Assembly (NCBI GenBank): GCA_017546245.1
Contig: JAFYXI010000071.1
Span: 1-64,000 of the forward strand
Direction: 5' to 3'
Length of the DNA: 64,000 bases
DNA from: Clostridia bacterium
GTDB taxonomy: Bacteria > Bacillota > Clostridia > UBA1381 > UBA9506
Below the pieces are notes generated by a model, which had not been told where the DNA came from, made no database searches, and saw only the letters and a list, made by a program, of their open reading frames with translations. The position numbers were made by a program, and so were the translations under genes. Numbering within the stretch: the first letter of the stretch is position 1; each line of letters opens with the position of its first letter. This document shows positions 48,942 through 58,971 of this stretch, piece after piece.

Positions 48942-51782
48942 TTATTCTTCAGGATATTTAAAAACTATAATTGCTTTAATTGTTCCCGATGTCTGATATA
49001 TAAACAGTTTAGACGGTTTTTCAGCTTCGGTATTATATCCCAGAATGTCACCAAAAGCGCCTTCTGTTGCAACTTTTGATTCATTTGCTTCTGTATCTAC
49101 AACAATGATTTTTGTTGATTCGCTAATGATATAACTTTCATCATCATTCTCATCCGCCCAATTTTCATCATCCGGATACATTGCTGTTAATACAAGTGTA
49201 TTTCCTTCCTGAGCATTCTCAGCTAAACGAGCCGTTCCGAGGAAATAACGATATTGTGCATTAAGCAGATTAAGGTTAGATCCCTCACTTGCGATTGCTG
49301 CTTCCTGATCGCCTGCAATAACATCCTCTGCCTTAGCAACAAGCATAACTTCTTCTAAAATGCCCTTGTCATCTGCAACAACCTTTATAATATCACCTGG
49401 CTTAATACCCTTAAAGTTGCCTTCTCCTGCCGGAATCTCGAGACTTGAAGACCATTTTTTAGTGCTTGCACCTTCAAATTTTGCATATTCTTCTTCGCCT
49501 TTAGAGTAATAAGTTTTTTCTTCACCATTTATGGTTTTTACCTTAAGTACGTTTAACGCACTATCTTCACCTTCAACGGTAGCTGTACCCGTTACCTTAG
49601 TAACTATTACAGGAACTGCAGCACGTATGTTTGTAGATGCAAGAGATGTGTTTGCGCCATAGATTAATACAGCCTTTACACTATTTCCTGATGTGGCATC
49701 GACAAGCTGAACCTTATATTTGCCGCCCTGAGTATACGACGATGCTGTTTTACCTACATATTTATCGTTAACACGGTTTGCAGGAATTACCAAGCCTGCA
49801 CCTGCAATTGAATATTTACCAAGTTTTGAACTGGTCTGAGCGGTAAGCTCGTCAGCTTCTAAGTTATCGATATTTAAAACATTAGCATTATTTCTGTCAG
49901 GATTCTCTGTAGGACCGGTATATGTGATAATCTTATCAACATATACGCCATCTAAGCTGTATTTAATAACCTGAGTATACTCTTCTGCTTCATCATCATA
50001 TGCAGCTGCACCAACATTAAGTTTTGCTGCAGATTCTAAAAGTGCAGTTTTAATGCTGTCAGAATCTCTCATTCTTTCGCCGTTAACTCTTACACCGTCG
50101 TCTAAGTTAATAGAAAGATATGTAGGAGTTATATTAGAACTTGTTGATATGTTATAAACCTTAAGTTTAAACTCTTCTTCTGTACCGCCGCTTGATTCAG
50201 CACCAACTAAGTAAGCATATTTGTAGTTGGTTGCGCTTGCAGAAATTTCAGCAAAAGCAATTTTACCGAAAGCGTCTAAATAAAGCTTAACTGCTACATC
50301 GTTTGCAAACAATTTCTGCGCTTCGCTTTCATAGCTTTTTGCAACCTTATAGGTTTTATTGTTAATAACCAATGTCATGCAGTCGCCATCAATTTCAGAA
50401 ATAGTTCCGCTTACAGTATTTGCTGAAATCAACACATCGATTTTATCTCCTGCTTCATTCTTAGCAATTGATAAAATGTTGTTTGTTGTAATATTAGAAA
50501 ATTCTGCCGGTTTGCCGTCTTTAGTAAATGTGATGGTAGTAGAACGGCTGTCTTCATCTAAAATTTCAGTTTTTCCGTTTACGATTTTATCATAAACTTT
50601 AAACTCATTTTTTGTAATGCTGCTTACAACAATTGTGTCATAAACCATTAAGAATACGATTGATGCCGATCCTTCGCCTTCTGCATCCAAGAATCTGATT
50701 GTACCGGATTCGTTGATGTTAGCATCTAAAACATCTGATAAAGTTTTGCTGTCAGTATCTATAGGAGAACCGTTAAGCATAATGATTACATCACGGTTAA
50801 CATCAATTTCTTCATATTCTTCGTCTTCAGTCATATATTCAACTGTGGTATCATCATATTCAGTAACATCACTTAAAGAGATAACTGTTTCGTCATTAGA
50901 ACCAGCCATTTCTCTGATGTTTGTAAGTTCCTGATAGTCACGGCTGGAATCAGCTTCGTAGTATATAGTTACATATCTTCCGAGCCATTCATTAGGATCA
51001 ATATCCAATTCTTCGATTGAGAAGATTTCAACATCGGTACCTAAGTCAACCTCAATCTGATCTCTTTTACACGGACTTTCTTCGCCGTACTCTAAAGTTG
51101 TTCCATAAATAGAAATAATCTGGCCGTCTTCTGTTTTTGTTTTGTCAATTGACGAAACAGAATCGCTTGTTTTTCCGGTAAGCGGATCAACGATTTTTAC
51201 GTTTAACGCATTGTCAACCAGTTTTGCAATCAAGCCGCGATGTGCACCTTTGCCAACCGTACCGTCAACAATTTCACGCAAAAGCTTTAATGTTCCTGCA
51301 ACAGTAATATATCCGTTAGGATATCCGCCGCGCGCCTGTGCCTGTGCATCATAACCTAAAGCACAAACGAGCATTTTTACAGCCTGTTCGTATGTAACAT
51401 CTGCATCAGGAGCAAATGTGCCGTCGCCCATACCATTAATAATGCCGGCAGCAGCTGCTACTTTAATGTAGCCAGATGCCCAGTGATCTGCAGCAACATC
51501 GGTAAATCCTGCACCGGCAGTAGCACCAAGCTCACCTGTTTTTACAATACCAATACAAACGATTTTTGCAAATTCGCTTCTTTTAACTGTTTTGTCAGGA
51601 GCAAATGTGCCGTCGCCCATACCGTTAATGATTTTGAGTGCCGCCAGATTTTCTACTGCGTTATAGTAGCGATATGTACTGTCAACATCACTGAACTGCG
51701 CTGCAGAAGCTGTCGGGATCATCATTGACAGTGCAAAAACGACAACTAACATCAATGATAAAAATTTCTTCATCTTACGCAT
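48942..51782 (-). CDS. S-layer-like surface protein with N-terminal SLH domains
   Basis: 946 residues. Signal peptide MRKMKKFLSLMLVVVFALSMMIPTASA (read in parts), then two SLH motifs (~29-88: FSDVDSTYRYYNAVENLAALKIINGMGDGTF; ~92-150: FTDVAADHWASGYIKVAAAAGIINGMGDG), and possibly a third degenerate one. The remaining ~780 residues are beta-rich with no catalytic motif. RBS GGAGGG, a strong promoter and a terminator suggest a highly expressed surface layer protein. The SLH ligand is the wall polymer that the phage endolysin also seems to bind. Confidence 0.88.
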   Translation of the reverse strand: MRKMKKFLSLMLVVVFALSMMIPTASAAQFSDVDSTYRYYNAVENLAALKIINGMGDGTFAPDKTVKRSEFAKIVCIGIVKTGELGATAGAGFTDVAADHWASGYIKVAAAAGIINGMGDGTFAPDADVTYEQAVKMLVCALGYDAQAQARGGYPNGYITVAGTLKLLREIVDGTVGKGAHRGLIAKLVDNALNVKIVDPLTGKTSDSVSSIDKTKTEDGQIISIYGTTLEYGEESPCKRDQIEVDLGTDVEIFSIEELDIDPNEWLGRYVTIYYEADSSRDYQELTNIREMAGSNDETVISLSDVTEYDDTTVEYMTEDEEYEEIDVNRDVIIMLNGSPIDTDSKTLSDVLDANINESGTIRFLDAEGEGSASIVFLMVYDTIVVSSITKNEFKVYDKIVNGKTEILDEDSRSTTITFTKDGKPAEFSNITTNNILSIAKNEAGDKIDVLISANTVSGTISEIDGDCMTLVINNKTYKVAKSYESEAQKLFANDVAVKLYLDAFGKIAFAEISASATNYKYAYLVGAESSGGTEEEFKLKVYNISTSSNITPTYLSINLDDGVRVNGERMRDSDSIKTALLESAAKLNVGAAAYDDEAEEYTQVIKYSLDGVYVDKIITYTGPTENPDRNNANVLNIDNLEADELTAQTSSKLGKYSIAGAGLVIPANRVNDKYVGKTASSYTQGGKYKVQLVDATSGNSVKAVLIYGANTSLASTNIRAAVPVIVTKVTGTATVEGEDSALNVLKVKTINGEEKTYYSKGEEEYAKFEGASTKKWSSSLEIPAGEGNFKGIKPGDIIKVVADDKGILEEVMLVAKAEDVIAGDQEAAIASEGSNLNLLNAQYRYFLGTARLAENAQEGNTLVLTAMYPDDENWADENDDESYIISESTKIIVVDTEANESKVATEGAFGDILGYNTEAEKPSKLFIYQTSGTIKAIIVFKYPEE

Positions 51783-51824
51783 ATTTTTCCCTCCGTAAAT
51801 ATAAATATAATATTTGCTTTTTAT

Positions 51825-51853
51825 ATTATACCATTGTTATTACATATCGTCAA
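51825..51853 (-). promoter_or_regulatory. Promoter of the SLH protein gene
   Basis: Minus strand TTGACG, 17-bp spacer, TATAAT, about 45 bp before the start codon. Confidence 0.8.
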
Positions 51854-51880
51854 TTACAAATATTTTACTTTTTGATTACA

Positions 51881-51918
51881 AACATAAAAGCTACCGCATT
51901 TGCGGTAGCTTTTATGTT
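51881..51918. terminator. Terminator after the dehydrogenase gene
   Basis: Long perfect stem AACATAAAAGCTACCGC/GCGGTAGCTTTTATGTT with loop ATTT, T-rich on both sides. It overlaps the last codons of the dehydrogenase gene at 51912. Confidence 0.85.
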
Positions 51919-52868
51919 TGTAAATCTATTCTGTTTTTAATTTCACCGGCAAAAAATGCGTTCGTATTTTCAATCATTACCGAAAAGCAACGCTCACGGG
52001 CTTCAATTGTTCCCCATGCCATATGAGGAGTGAGGCAAACATTGTCATAATCTTTAATTTCATAAACAGGACTATCCTCGCCGAACGGCTCAACTGAATA
52101 TACATCCGTTCCGAAGCCTGCTATGCGTCCCTCTTTAACAGCATCGCACAAGGCCTTCTCATCGGTTACCGCACCTCTTGCTGTGTTGACTAAAATAGCC
52201 GTTTTTTTCATTTTTGCTATGCGTTCTTTACTGATTATGCCACGAGTTTCGTCAGATAGCGGAATATGAACAGTAACAATATCACTTTTTTCTAAAAGCG
52301 TGTCAATATCGGTACATTCAACATTTTCAACCGGTGTGCGTTTATAGGCTAAAATGTTGCAGCCTAATGCCTTTGCAATTTCTCCAACCCGTTCACCGAT
52401 TGCACCGTATCCGACTATCCCCCACGTTTTTTGATAAAGCTCGTGATATACAGGTTTTAATATATTCGCTGTCTTGCCTTTAGAGTAGCTGCCGTCAGAT
52501 GTCGCACGGGTATATTCTTTTAAATGATTTACTAAGCTAAGCACCATAGATGCCGTCACCTGTGCTACACTGTATACAGAATATCCCGGAACATTGCAGA
52601 CCGCTATACCTTTTTTTCTGCAATATTCTAAATCTATATTGTCGTAGCCGGTTGCAGCCTCGCATATAAGCTTTAAGTTAGAGGCTTCTTTTAAATTATC
52701 TTCAAAAAGCTTTACTTTATTTACAAAAATAACATCAGCATCCTTTATATGTTCTGCCACTTCATCGGCATCTGTTTTATCATACGAAATAACCGTTCCG
52801 AATTTTTCAGCCACCGAAATATCTAAATCATCGCCTAAGGTCAGACGGTCTAAAACTACGATTTTCAC
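51912..52868 (-). CDS. D-2-hydroxyacid dehydrogenase
   Basis: 318 residues. Rossmann motif GIVGYGAIGERVG (~148-160), active site R in NTARGAV, and the acid-base histidine in LTPHMAWG. Similar to glycerate or hydroxypyruvate reductases. The substrate cannot be fixed from sequence. It is 18 bp downstream of the EamA transporter gene and is probably its operon partner. Confidence 0.88.
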   Translation of the reverse strand: MKIVVLDRLTLGDDLDISVAEKFGTVISYDKTDADEVAEHIKDADVIFVNKVKLFEDNLKEASNLKLICEAATGYDNIDLEYCRKKGIAVCNVPGYSVYSVAQVTASMVLSLVNHLKEYTRATSDGSYSKGKTANILKPVYHELYQKTWGIVGYGAIGERVGEIAKALGCNILAYKRTPVENVECTDIDTLLEKSDIVTVHIPLSDETRGIISKERIAKMKKTAILVNTARGAVTDEKALCDAVKEGRIAGFGTDVYSVEPFGEDSPVYEIKDYDNVCLTPHMAWGTIEARERCFSVMIENTNAFFAGEIKNRIDLQT

Positions 52869-52886
52869 CTATATGCCTCCTTGATT

Positions 52887-53771
52887 TTATGCACTCAATT
52901 CTTCTTTTTTATTTTTTTCTTTAAGCTGAATAAATATTCCCAGCACAATAACCACAAGACCCGTTATAAAATAAATGTTTAATTTTTCTTTTAAAATTAA
53001 CGATGTCCATACCATTGACAAAAACGGAGTTATATATGCCAGATTTGATATTTTAGCAGTATTACCTGCTTTCAGCGCCATTACCCATACTGTGTTTGCA
53101 ATAGCCATTGTAAATACGCCGTTCCATACGAATCCTAAAGTTTCAGCAATGGTAGGTATAAACATATTACCCTGCACAACGTTTATAAGACCGGTTAATG
53201 CAAAGCTTGCAATATAACTTATCATTACGGATATGCTTTTATCATAATCAAATTTTTGATTTAAAGCAGTAAATACACCATATGACACAGCACCCAAAAT
53301 ACAAAAAACCGCACCTGCTATTAAATTACCGTTGAGCTTTGCACTATCACCGCCTGCAACAATTGCCACACCTAAAAACGAGATTACTATTGCAATCATC
53401 TTTTTTACCGTCATTTTTTCTTTTAAAATGATACATGCAAACACAATACTCATAATTGGCCACAAATAGTTAATTATAAATGCCTGCGAAGCAAGCATTC
53501 TTGCTGTACCTGCATAGTAAAAAACATAATACAAAAAGCTGCCGGGCAAACCAATTAAGATTGATATAATATAGTCTTTAAGCTTATAATCTTTAAGTTT
53601 TTTTATGTTGCTGTTTGCTATATTAACAACCAGCAGAAATACCGCTGCAAAAAGCGCACTAATCCACATAACTTGAAAATTGTTGTATGAACCTAACAGC
53701 AGTTTTGATGTAACTGCAACAGTTGACCAGCACAGAATTGCTGTTCCTGCCAAAAAATATGCTTTTTTCAT
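52887..53771 (-). CDS. DMT/EamA-family transporter
   Basis: About 294 residues with ten hydrophobic segments arranged as two EamA repeats. Start at 53771 chosen for AAGG 8 bases upstream. The family exports or imports metabolites such as amino acids or nucleotide sugars. Substrate unknown. Confidence 0.85.
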   Translation of the reverse strand: MKKAYFLAGTAILCWSTVAVTSKLLLGSYNNFQVMWISALFAAVFLLVVNIANSNIKKLKDYKLKDYIISILIGLPGSFLYYVFYYAGTARMLASQAFIINYLWPIMSIVFACIILKEKMTVKKMIAIVISFLGVAIVAGGDSAKLNGNLIAGAVFCILGAVSYGVFTALNQKFDYDKSISVMISYIASFALTGLINVVQGNMFIPTIAETLGFVWNGVFTMAIANTVWVMALKAGNTAKISNLAYITPFLSMVWTSLILKEKLNIYFITGLVVIVLGIFIQLKEKNKKEELSA

Positions 53772-53832
53772 TATTTTCACCTTTTATATTTTGTCAATTA
53801 CATTATAACACCTAATGTAATTGTATTTGCTT

Positions 53833-54978
53833 TTAGAAGTTTTCTAAAATAAGCTCTGCCGCAATTTTAATTCCGGCAGGAATTGACGCAATTTCGACCT
53901 TTTCTTCTCGGGTATGCGCACCGCTGCCCCAGAAAATTCCTACACAAACCGCAGGAATGCCCATCGACATCGGAATATTACAGTCAGTAGATGCCGAGCT
54001 TGTCTTACATTCAAATCCGGAATGCTTTTCGCATATTTTAATACATTTTTCGGTCATTTTCGCTAATCTTTTCTCATCTACACCTTTGCCGCATGGTCTT
54101 ACGCCTATGGTATTAACAGTAATTTCGGCATCATTTCTTTCTTTGGATTTTGCAATTTCGGTTTCAAAAATTTCTCTCATTTTTTCAAGGCATTCATCAG
54201 AATCTGAACGGTATTCATAAAGAAGCTTCGCATTTTGTGCAATTGTATTTACCGATGTTCCGCCTTCTGCAACACCTGCATTGTATGTAGTTTTACTGTC
54301 ACCGCAAACAGGAACTTCGTAAGAATAAAGATTATGAACAAGTTCTGACATTGCATAAATTGCATTACGATTTCCGAAATCATTAAGCGAATGTCCGCCC
54401 TCTGTTTTGAAAATAATTTCGTATCTGTGCGAGCCTACACATTTGTTAGCGAGCCTCTTATACATCCCGTCAAATGAATATACCTCAGATATTCTGCCTT
54501 CGTAATCCTTCATTATCTGTTTTATGCCTTTAAGATTACCCAAGCCCTCTTCACAGGAATTTGCGGCAAACAATACACCACGTTTTGGGACTAAGCCGTA
54601 TTTTGTTATATATTTTGCAACTGTAAGCATAATTGCAAGACAGGTTGTGTCGTCACCAACACCCGGTGAATAAAGATATTCTCCGTCGTTTTTAAACGGC
54701 ATAGGTTCAGTATCAGGAAATACTGTATCGGTATGTGCCAGAAAAAGCACAATGTCATCTTTGTTTTCGCATCCAAGCGGATATAAAACATTAAGTGCAG
54801 AATCTATTACTACCCCCTCTGCGCCGCAATTCTCTAACCACTTTTTACAGAATTCCGCTCTTTTTTCCTCATGGTGTGATGGCGCAGGAATAGCGCAAAG
54901 CTGCTCGATGAGTGTAACGGTTTCTTGCTTTACATCCTCAAGATGTTCTGAAATGAAGTCAAATAATTCTTTAGCCAT
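53833..54978 (-). CDS. M20-family metallopeptidase
   Basis: 381 residues. Zinc ligands and base: LAHTDTVFPD (H-x-D), GVGDDTT, SCEEGLGN (EE), and the late H of GAHTREE. These enzymes act as cytosolic dipeptidases, deacylases or carboxypeptidases. It shares direction with the downstream DMT transporter and the upstream SLC13-like permease (12-bp gap), which may supply its substrate. Confidence 0.87.
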   Translation of the reverse strand: MAKELFDFISEHLEDVKQETVTLIEQLCAIPAPSHHEEKRAEFCKKWLENCGAEGVVIDSALNVLYPLGCENKDDIVLFLAHTDTVFPDTEPMPFKNDGEYLYSPGVGDDTTCLAIMLTVAKYITKYGLVPKRGVLFAANSCEEGLGNLKGIKQIMKDYEGRISEVYSFDGMYKRLANKCVGSHRYEIIFKTEGGHSLNDFGNRNAIYAMSELVHNLYSYEVPVCGDSKTTYNAGVAEGGTSVNTIAQNAKLLYEYRSDSDECLEKMREIFETEIAKSKERNDAEITVNTIGVRPCGKGVDEKRLAKMTEKCIKICEKHSGFECKTSSASTDCNIPMSMGIPAVCVGIFWGSGAHTREEKVEIASIPAGIKIAAELILENF

Positions 54979-54990
54979 AATTTTCTCCTT

Positions 54991-56124
54991 TTATTTTAAT
55001 GCAAGCATAAATGCTGTAAGCAAAATTACAAATCCAAAATTAAGCAATGAAAACAAACCTATATACTGCATACCTTTACCGGGATTGTGCTTTAAATACT
55101 CCCTGAAGGTAATAAGGCTTGCCAAAGACGCAATCAATGTTCCTGCTCCGCCTATATTTACTCCTAACAGCAAATCGCGATAGTTTTCGGTAAACTGTGA
55201 AAGCAAAATAGCCGACGGAACATTACTTATAATCTGACACGATAAAATACTGAATATTAATGCGCTTTTATTAAGTAAAAAGCAAAAAAATTCTCTTATA
55301 ACGTCAATCCTTGACATATTACCGGCGAAAACAAAGAAAAACACAAAGGTTAAAAGCAAAGGATAGTCAACTTTTTTTAATGCCTTTTTATCCATAAAAA
55401 ACAACACAGCAGGTATTATAATAAGACCAATCCAGTAAGGTATACCTCTGAATACTATTGCTATTGAAAGTACAAACAGCAGCATATATATAATTGTTTT
55501 GCGCAAATCAAGGTCAATCTGAATATCATCTATTTCAAGCTTTTCAGACCTAACACACAAACAGCATATTGTAATTATAATAATTGATACAATAAACGGC
55601 GGTGCCATTATCCCCATAAATTCTCCGGTAGGGATATTAAACTTAGTATATAAATACAAATTCTGCGGATTGCCGAACGGCGTCAGCATTCCGCCCAGAT
55701 TTGCAGCTATATTTTGCATTATAAATGTAAATGCCATATATTTTTCTTTGTGCGTGGTTATTAAAACAAAGCATCCAAGCGGCAAGAACGTTAAAAGTGC
55801 CATATCGTTTGCGATAAGCATAGAACCGATAAATGTTATGTACACCAAAGCCAGAATGCTCATTCGGGTTGTTTTAAACAAACGGATTATTTTTCTTGCC
55901 ATCATATAGAAAAAATGAATATTTTTTAAAGCACACACAACCGCAAGAACGCAAAACAGACAGGTTAATGTTTTAAAGTCAAAATAGCTGATATATTCTT
56001 TATCTATCGGCACAAAAAAGCACGTAATTAAAGCTGCAACAAAAGCAATTACCATAACTGCGTTCTTTTTTATAAACGCTCTTATCACCACAAAACTTTC
56101 CTCCCTTTGTTTTTTATTTAACAT
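54991..56124 (-). CDS. SLC13/ArsB-like anion permease
   Basis: 377 residues with ~10-11 membrane segments. Features of the ion transporter superfamily: NDMALLTFLPLG, NIAANLGGMLTPFGNPQNLYLY and QIISNVPSAILLSQF, the two pseudo-symmetric SNT/NVP-like loops. Probably transports a dicarboxylate or another anion. Just upstream of the M20 peptidase in one operon. Confidence 0.82.
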   Translation of the reverse strand: MLNKKQREESFVVIRAFIKKNAVMVIAFVAALITCFFVPIDKEYISYFDFKTLTCLFCVLAVVCALKNIHFFYMMARKIIRLFKTTRMSILALVYITFIGSMLIANDMALLTFLPLGCFVLITTHKEKYMAFTFIMQNIAANLGGMLTPFGNPQNLYLYTKFNIPTGEFMGIMAPPFIVSIIIITICCLCVRSEKLEIDDIQIDLDLRKTIIYMLLFVLSIAIVFRGIPYWIGLIIIPAVLFFMDKKALKKVDYPLLLTFVFFFVFAGNMSRIDVIREFFCFLLNKSALIFSILSCQIISNVPSAILLSQFTENYRDLLLGVNIGGAGTLIASLASLITFREYLKHNPGKGMQYIGLFSLLNFGFVILLTAFMLALK

Positions 56125-56228
56125 ATAAAATATAACACATTACAATGCAATAATCAAGTTCTTTTACTTATAGCTATAACTTTATTTTCCGGCAAATAAT
56201 TTTTCAGAAATTACAGTTTTATATATAA
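56125..56228. other. AT-rich intergenic stretch
   Basis: No gene or clear signal; upstream of the permease on the minus strand. Confidence 0.4.
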
Positions 56229-56290
56229 AAGGAGCTGTCTCAATAAACATTTATAATGAATATTTATGTACCAGATATTGCAGCAGCTAT
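56229..56290. repeat. Palindromic dispersed repeat, deleted copy 3
   Basis: Matches the reverse complement of the right arm of copy 1 (TGTCTCAATAAACATTT...GAATATTTATGTAC...TTGCAG) but lacks the internal double palindrome and the second arm. It ends 6 bp before the GH94-like gene stop. Confidence 0.65.
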
Positions 56291-56296
56291 TATAAT

Positions 56297-58828
56297 TTAA
56301 TCTTTAATTTCAATTAAAATTTTATCTTTAAGCTTATCATTTTCAAGATATATCTGCTTAGTATCCGAAACCTTATCTGTAAAGGTTTCTGCTTTAATTC
56401 CATTAACAAAATATTTTCTTTCGCCTGCATTTTCATTTTTATACGATATTTCTATTTCACAGTTTTTAATTTTTATTTTTATGCTTGCAGAATCTGTCGG
56501 CATATATGTTGCTGCTTTAATTTTTACACCATCTAAGTCAGGCTGAATACCGAATACGTGCTTTATAATATTTCTCATAAGCACACAACCGCTGCCGGTG
56601 TACCAATCGCCCATTGATTCTCCGTCCATATTGTATTCTTCATTATAGCAATATGAATTTGGCATAACAAACGGTGTTTTTGTTATATATGAATGAGTTA
56701 TTGGTATCGCTTTTTCAATCTGCTCCCATGCTTTTTTGCTCTCGCCCAGAATAAACAATGCCATAGCAGCAAACATCGTTGAATGAACATAAGCACAACC
56801 GTTTTCATATGTACCCGGTGTCAAGTTGGCAACATTACCGATAAAGTAGAATGTATCTCTCTCAAAGTGCGGATAACACGTTCTTATTCCGTATTTTGAA
56901 TCTAATGCTTCATACGCTCTTAAAATATCCTTTTTAATTTCAGGAGTGTCATTTATCATTTCAGATATGCACCAGAACGAATTAACCGTCGAGCTGTGAC
57001 GTTTTTTGCCGTCAGGGTCATTGGGTGTACATACCGAATATGCTTTTTTATCTCCCCAGCCGTGTATTATATGCTTGCCCTCATCACAATCCACCACCGC
57101 CAGTTTTATCAACGCATCGTGGATTTTTTGTCTTAGATCCATATAGGTTTTGCATTCTTCTTCATAACCGCCCACATGCGAAAGAATTTCGGTCATTTCG
57201 AGCAGATTTCTGTAAAACTGCAAAGATGCCATAACCGATACACCGCTGCCGAATTCTTTATCTTTGTCCTTTGTAACTCCCAGTCCCGTTATTGCATCAT
57301 TCCAGTCACCACGCAAAATTCTGAGGCAATTTGTATTCTCATCAACATTCGAAATAAGATATTTCATAATTCTGAGCAAATGCTCCAAAACAGTTGTAGT
57401 TTCGCCCTTTACCCATTTTTTTGTTGCTATATCTATTATATCATAATAAGAACATTTTTCATCAAGAATTATATAATCACCGGTAACTGCCAGATAGTTA
57501 TAAAGTGTTTCGATAATCCATATGCCCTGGTCTATAAATTCGCAGGTGTTAAGGTCGGGAATTAATCCCTCTTTTGCAGGAATTGAAAATTGTCTTGGCG
57601 ACCTTCCGTTTGAAAAAATATAATTAAGCGCAACAATTATTTTTTTGCGCGACTCGGCAGGATTCCACATTACAGATGTATCAAGCTGCTGAAAAACATC
57701 TCTTATTCCTATTAAATCACCCGCATAGTTTTTACCGTGCGCACACAAATCAACCTGCTTTTGAACGTTTTTCAAAAAGTTATTGAAAACATTTTTGTTA
57801 ATTGATGATATTTTCATATCATTAAACGAAATGCTCATTCGGGAAAATTTTTCTTTTTCTGCAATCTCCTGTGCTTTTATATCTTCTGTTAGTGCTTTAG
57901 TGTCTATAGCTTTATTAACAAGCTCTTTTGCTTTTTCTTCGTCATTTACTATTGTTATTAAATAACTTAACTCTGCCATCTCACCGGGATTTAACTTAAA
58001 TTTTACAATATCACTCACAACCGGTTCATCAGATGTGTTTGTTGCGCAAACTTTTTTATCAAAGCATCCGGTTTTTAACGCTTTTGCATTAACCATATTT
58101 CTTCCTGTTCCACCGGAAAATACTATTTTAGATGTTGTGCTTTCTACTATCGGTTTGTTTTCAGAATTAATCTTTTTATTTATAACAGCATAATAGTCAA
58201 TATCTGATTTTGCTCTGATTGTATAATTGCCGTTGTCGTGCAGTTTTGCATATTTTTTCATAGCAAACCAATGCAGTTCAAGCTCGGTATATCTCATACA
58301 AAAATCCATCAAAGCCGAAAGATACGCCTCTTTTACTTCTGACGTTTTATTTATTGCGCAAACAGTAAAGTTAATTTGTTTTTGAAAAGTTACGTTGGCA
58401 CGCACCGCGAAAACAAGTTCGTTACTGTCTAAAATATAGTATGCCGCTCTTTTTGTAAATACGGTATATCTTTTTATATCATCCGGCTCAAAAAGCTGCT
58501 TGTTTGCGCCTGTAACAGACAGAGGAAACCATTCATTCTCCCCTTTTTTAACTCCGCCCCAAAAGCCTAAAAGAGCTGAACTGTTAAAATATGCTGTTCT
58601 GAAAATAACAAATTTACTTTCACAAGCATCAATATGTCCATTAGAATACGCCCACAAATTCATACCGTCCATCTCATACGGATAACGGATATTTGCATTA
58701 TTTTCGCCCATACACAAAATATTTTCATCATTTAAGTAGTATGTATCGGCAGGAAGCTTGTTATCTGCGGATATGTTATTTTTTAAAAGCTCAATTTCTT
58801 TTAATAGCGCAAGTATTTTTTCTTTCAT
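56297..58828 (-). CDS. GH94-family glycoside phosphorylase-like enzyme
   Basis: 843 residues from 58828 (12 codons-of-bases to the weak AAGG; an ATG at 58840 is possible). N-terminal beta-sandwich, then an (alpha/alpha)6 barrel. The general-acid motif is GDWNDA (~490-500), the equivalent of the catalytic Asp of cellobiose phosphorylases. Other family-like stretches are GIRDVFQQLDTSVMW and the C-terminal GTYENGCAYVHSTMF and YNEEYNMDGESMGDWYTGSG. It should split a beta-linked disaccharide with phosphate; the exact disaccharide is unknown. No signal peptide, so cytoplasmic. Confidence 0.82.
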   Translation of the reverse strand: MKEKILALLKEIELLKNNISADNKLPADTYYLNDENILCMGENNANIRYPYEMDGMNLWAYSNGHIDACESKFVIFRTAYFNSSALLGFWGGVKKGENEWFPLSVTGANKQLFEPDDIKRYTVFTKRAAYYILDSNELVFAVRANVTFQKQINFTVCAINKTSEVKEAYLSALMDFCMRYTELELHWFAMKKYAKLHDNGNYTIRAKSDIDYYAVINKKINSENKPIVESTTSKIVFSGGTGRNMVNAKALKTGCFDKKVCATNTSDEPVVSDIVKFKLNPGEMAELSYLITIVNDEEKAKELVNKAIDTKALTEDIKAQEIAEKEKFSRMSISFNDMKISSINKNVFNNFLKNVQKQVDLCAHGKNYAGDLIGIRDVFQQLDTSVMWNPAESRKKIIVALNYIFSNGRSPRQFSIPAKEGLIPDLNTCEFIDQGIWIIETLYNYLAVTGDYIILDEKCSYYDIIDIATKKWVKGETTTVLEHLLRIMKYLISNVDENTNCLRILRGDWNDAITGLGVTKDKDKEFGSGVSVMASLQFYRNLLEMTEILSHVGGYEEECKTYMDLRQKIHDALIKLAVVDCDEGKHIIHGWGDKKAYSVCTPNDPDGKKRHSSTVNSFWCISEMINDTPEIKKDILRAYEALDSKYGIRTCYPHFERDTFYFIGNVANLTPGTYENGCAYVHSTMFAAMALFILGESKKAWEQIEKAIPITHSYITKTPFVMPNSYCYNEEYNMDGESMGDWYTGSGCVLMRNIIKHVFGIQPDLDGVKIKAATYMPTDSASIKIKIKNCEIEISYKNENAGERKYFVNGIKAETFTDKVSDTKQIYLENDKLKDKILIEIKD

Positions 58829-58971
58829 CTTAAGGCACATCCTTTTTAACTTTTTTGATTTTAATTAATATAAAATTATTGTATATATCCCTAAACTGTG
58901 ATATTATGATTATATAAATAAATGCTATTAAAATAAATTCATATATTGACTTAATTTTGAACTATTTTGAC
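58829..58971. other. Divergent AT-rich control region of the GH94-like and AraC genes
   Basis: About 140 bp of very AT-rich DNA between divergent genes. Only weak promoter-like hexamers are seen. It probably holds the AraC-type binding site. Confidence 0.4.
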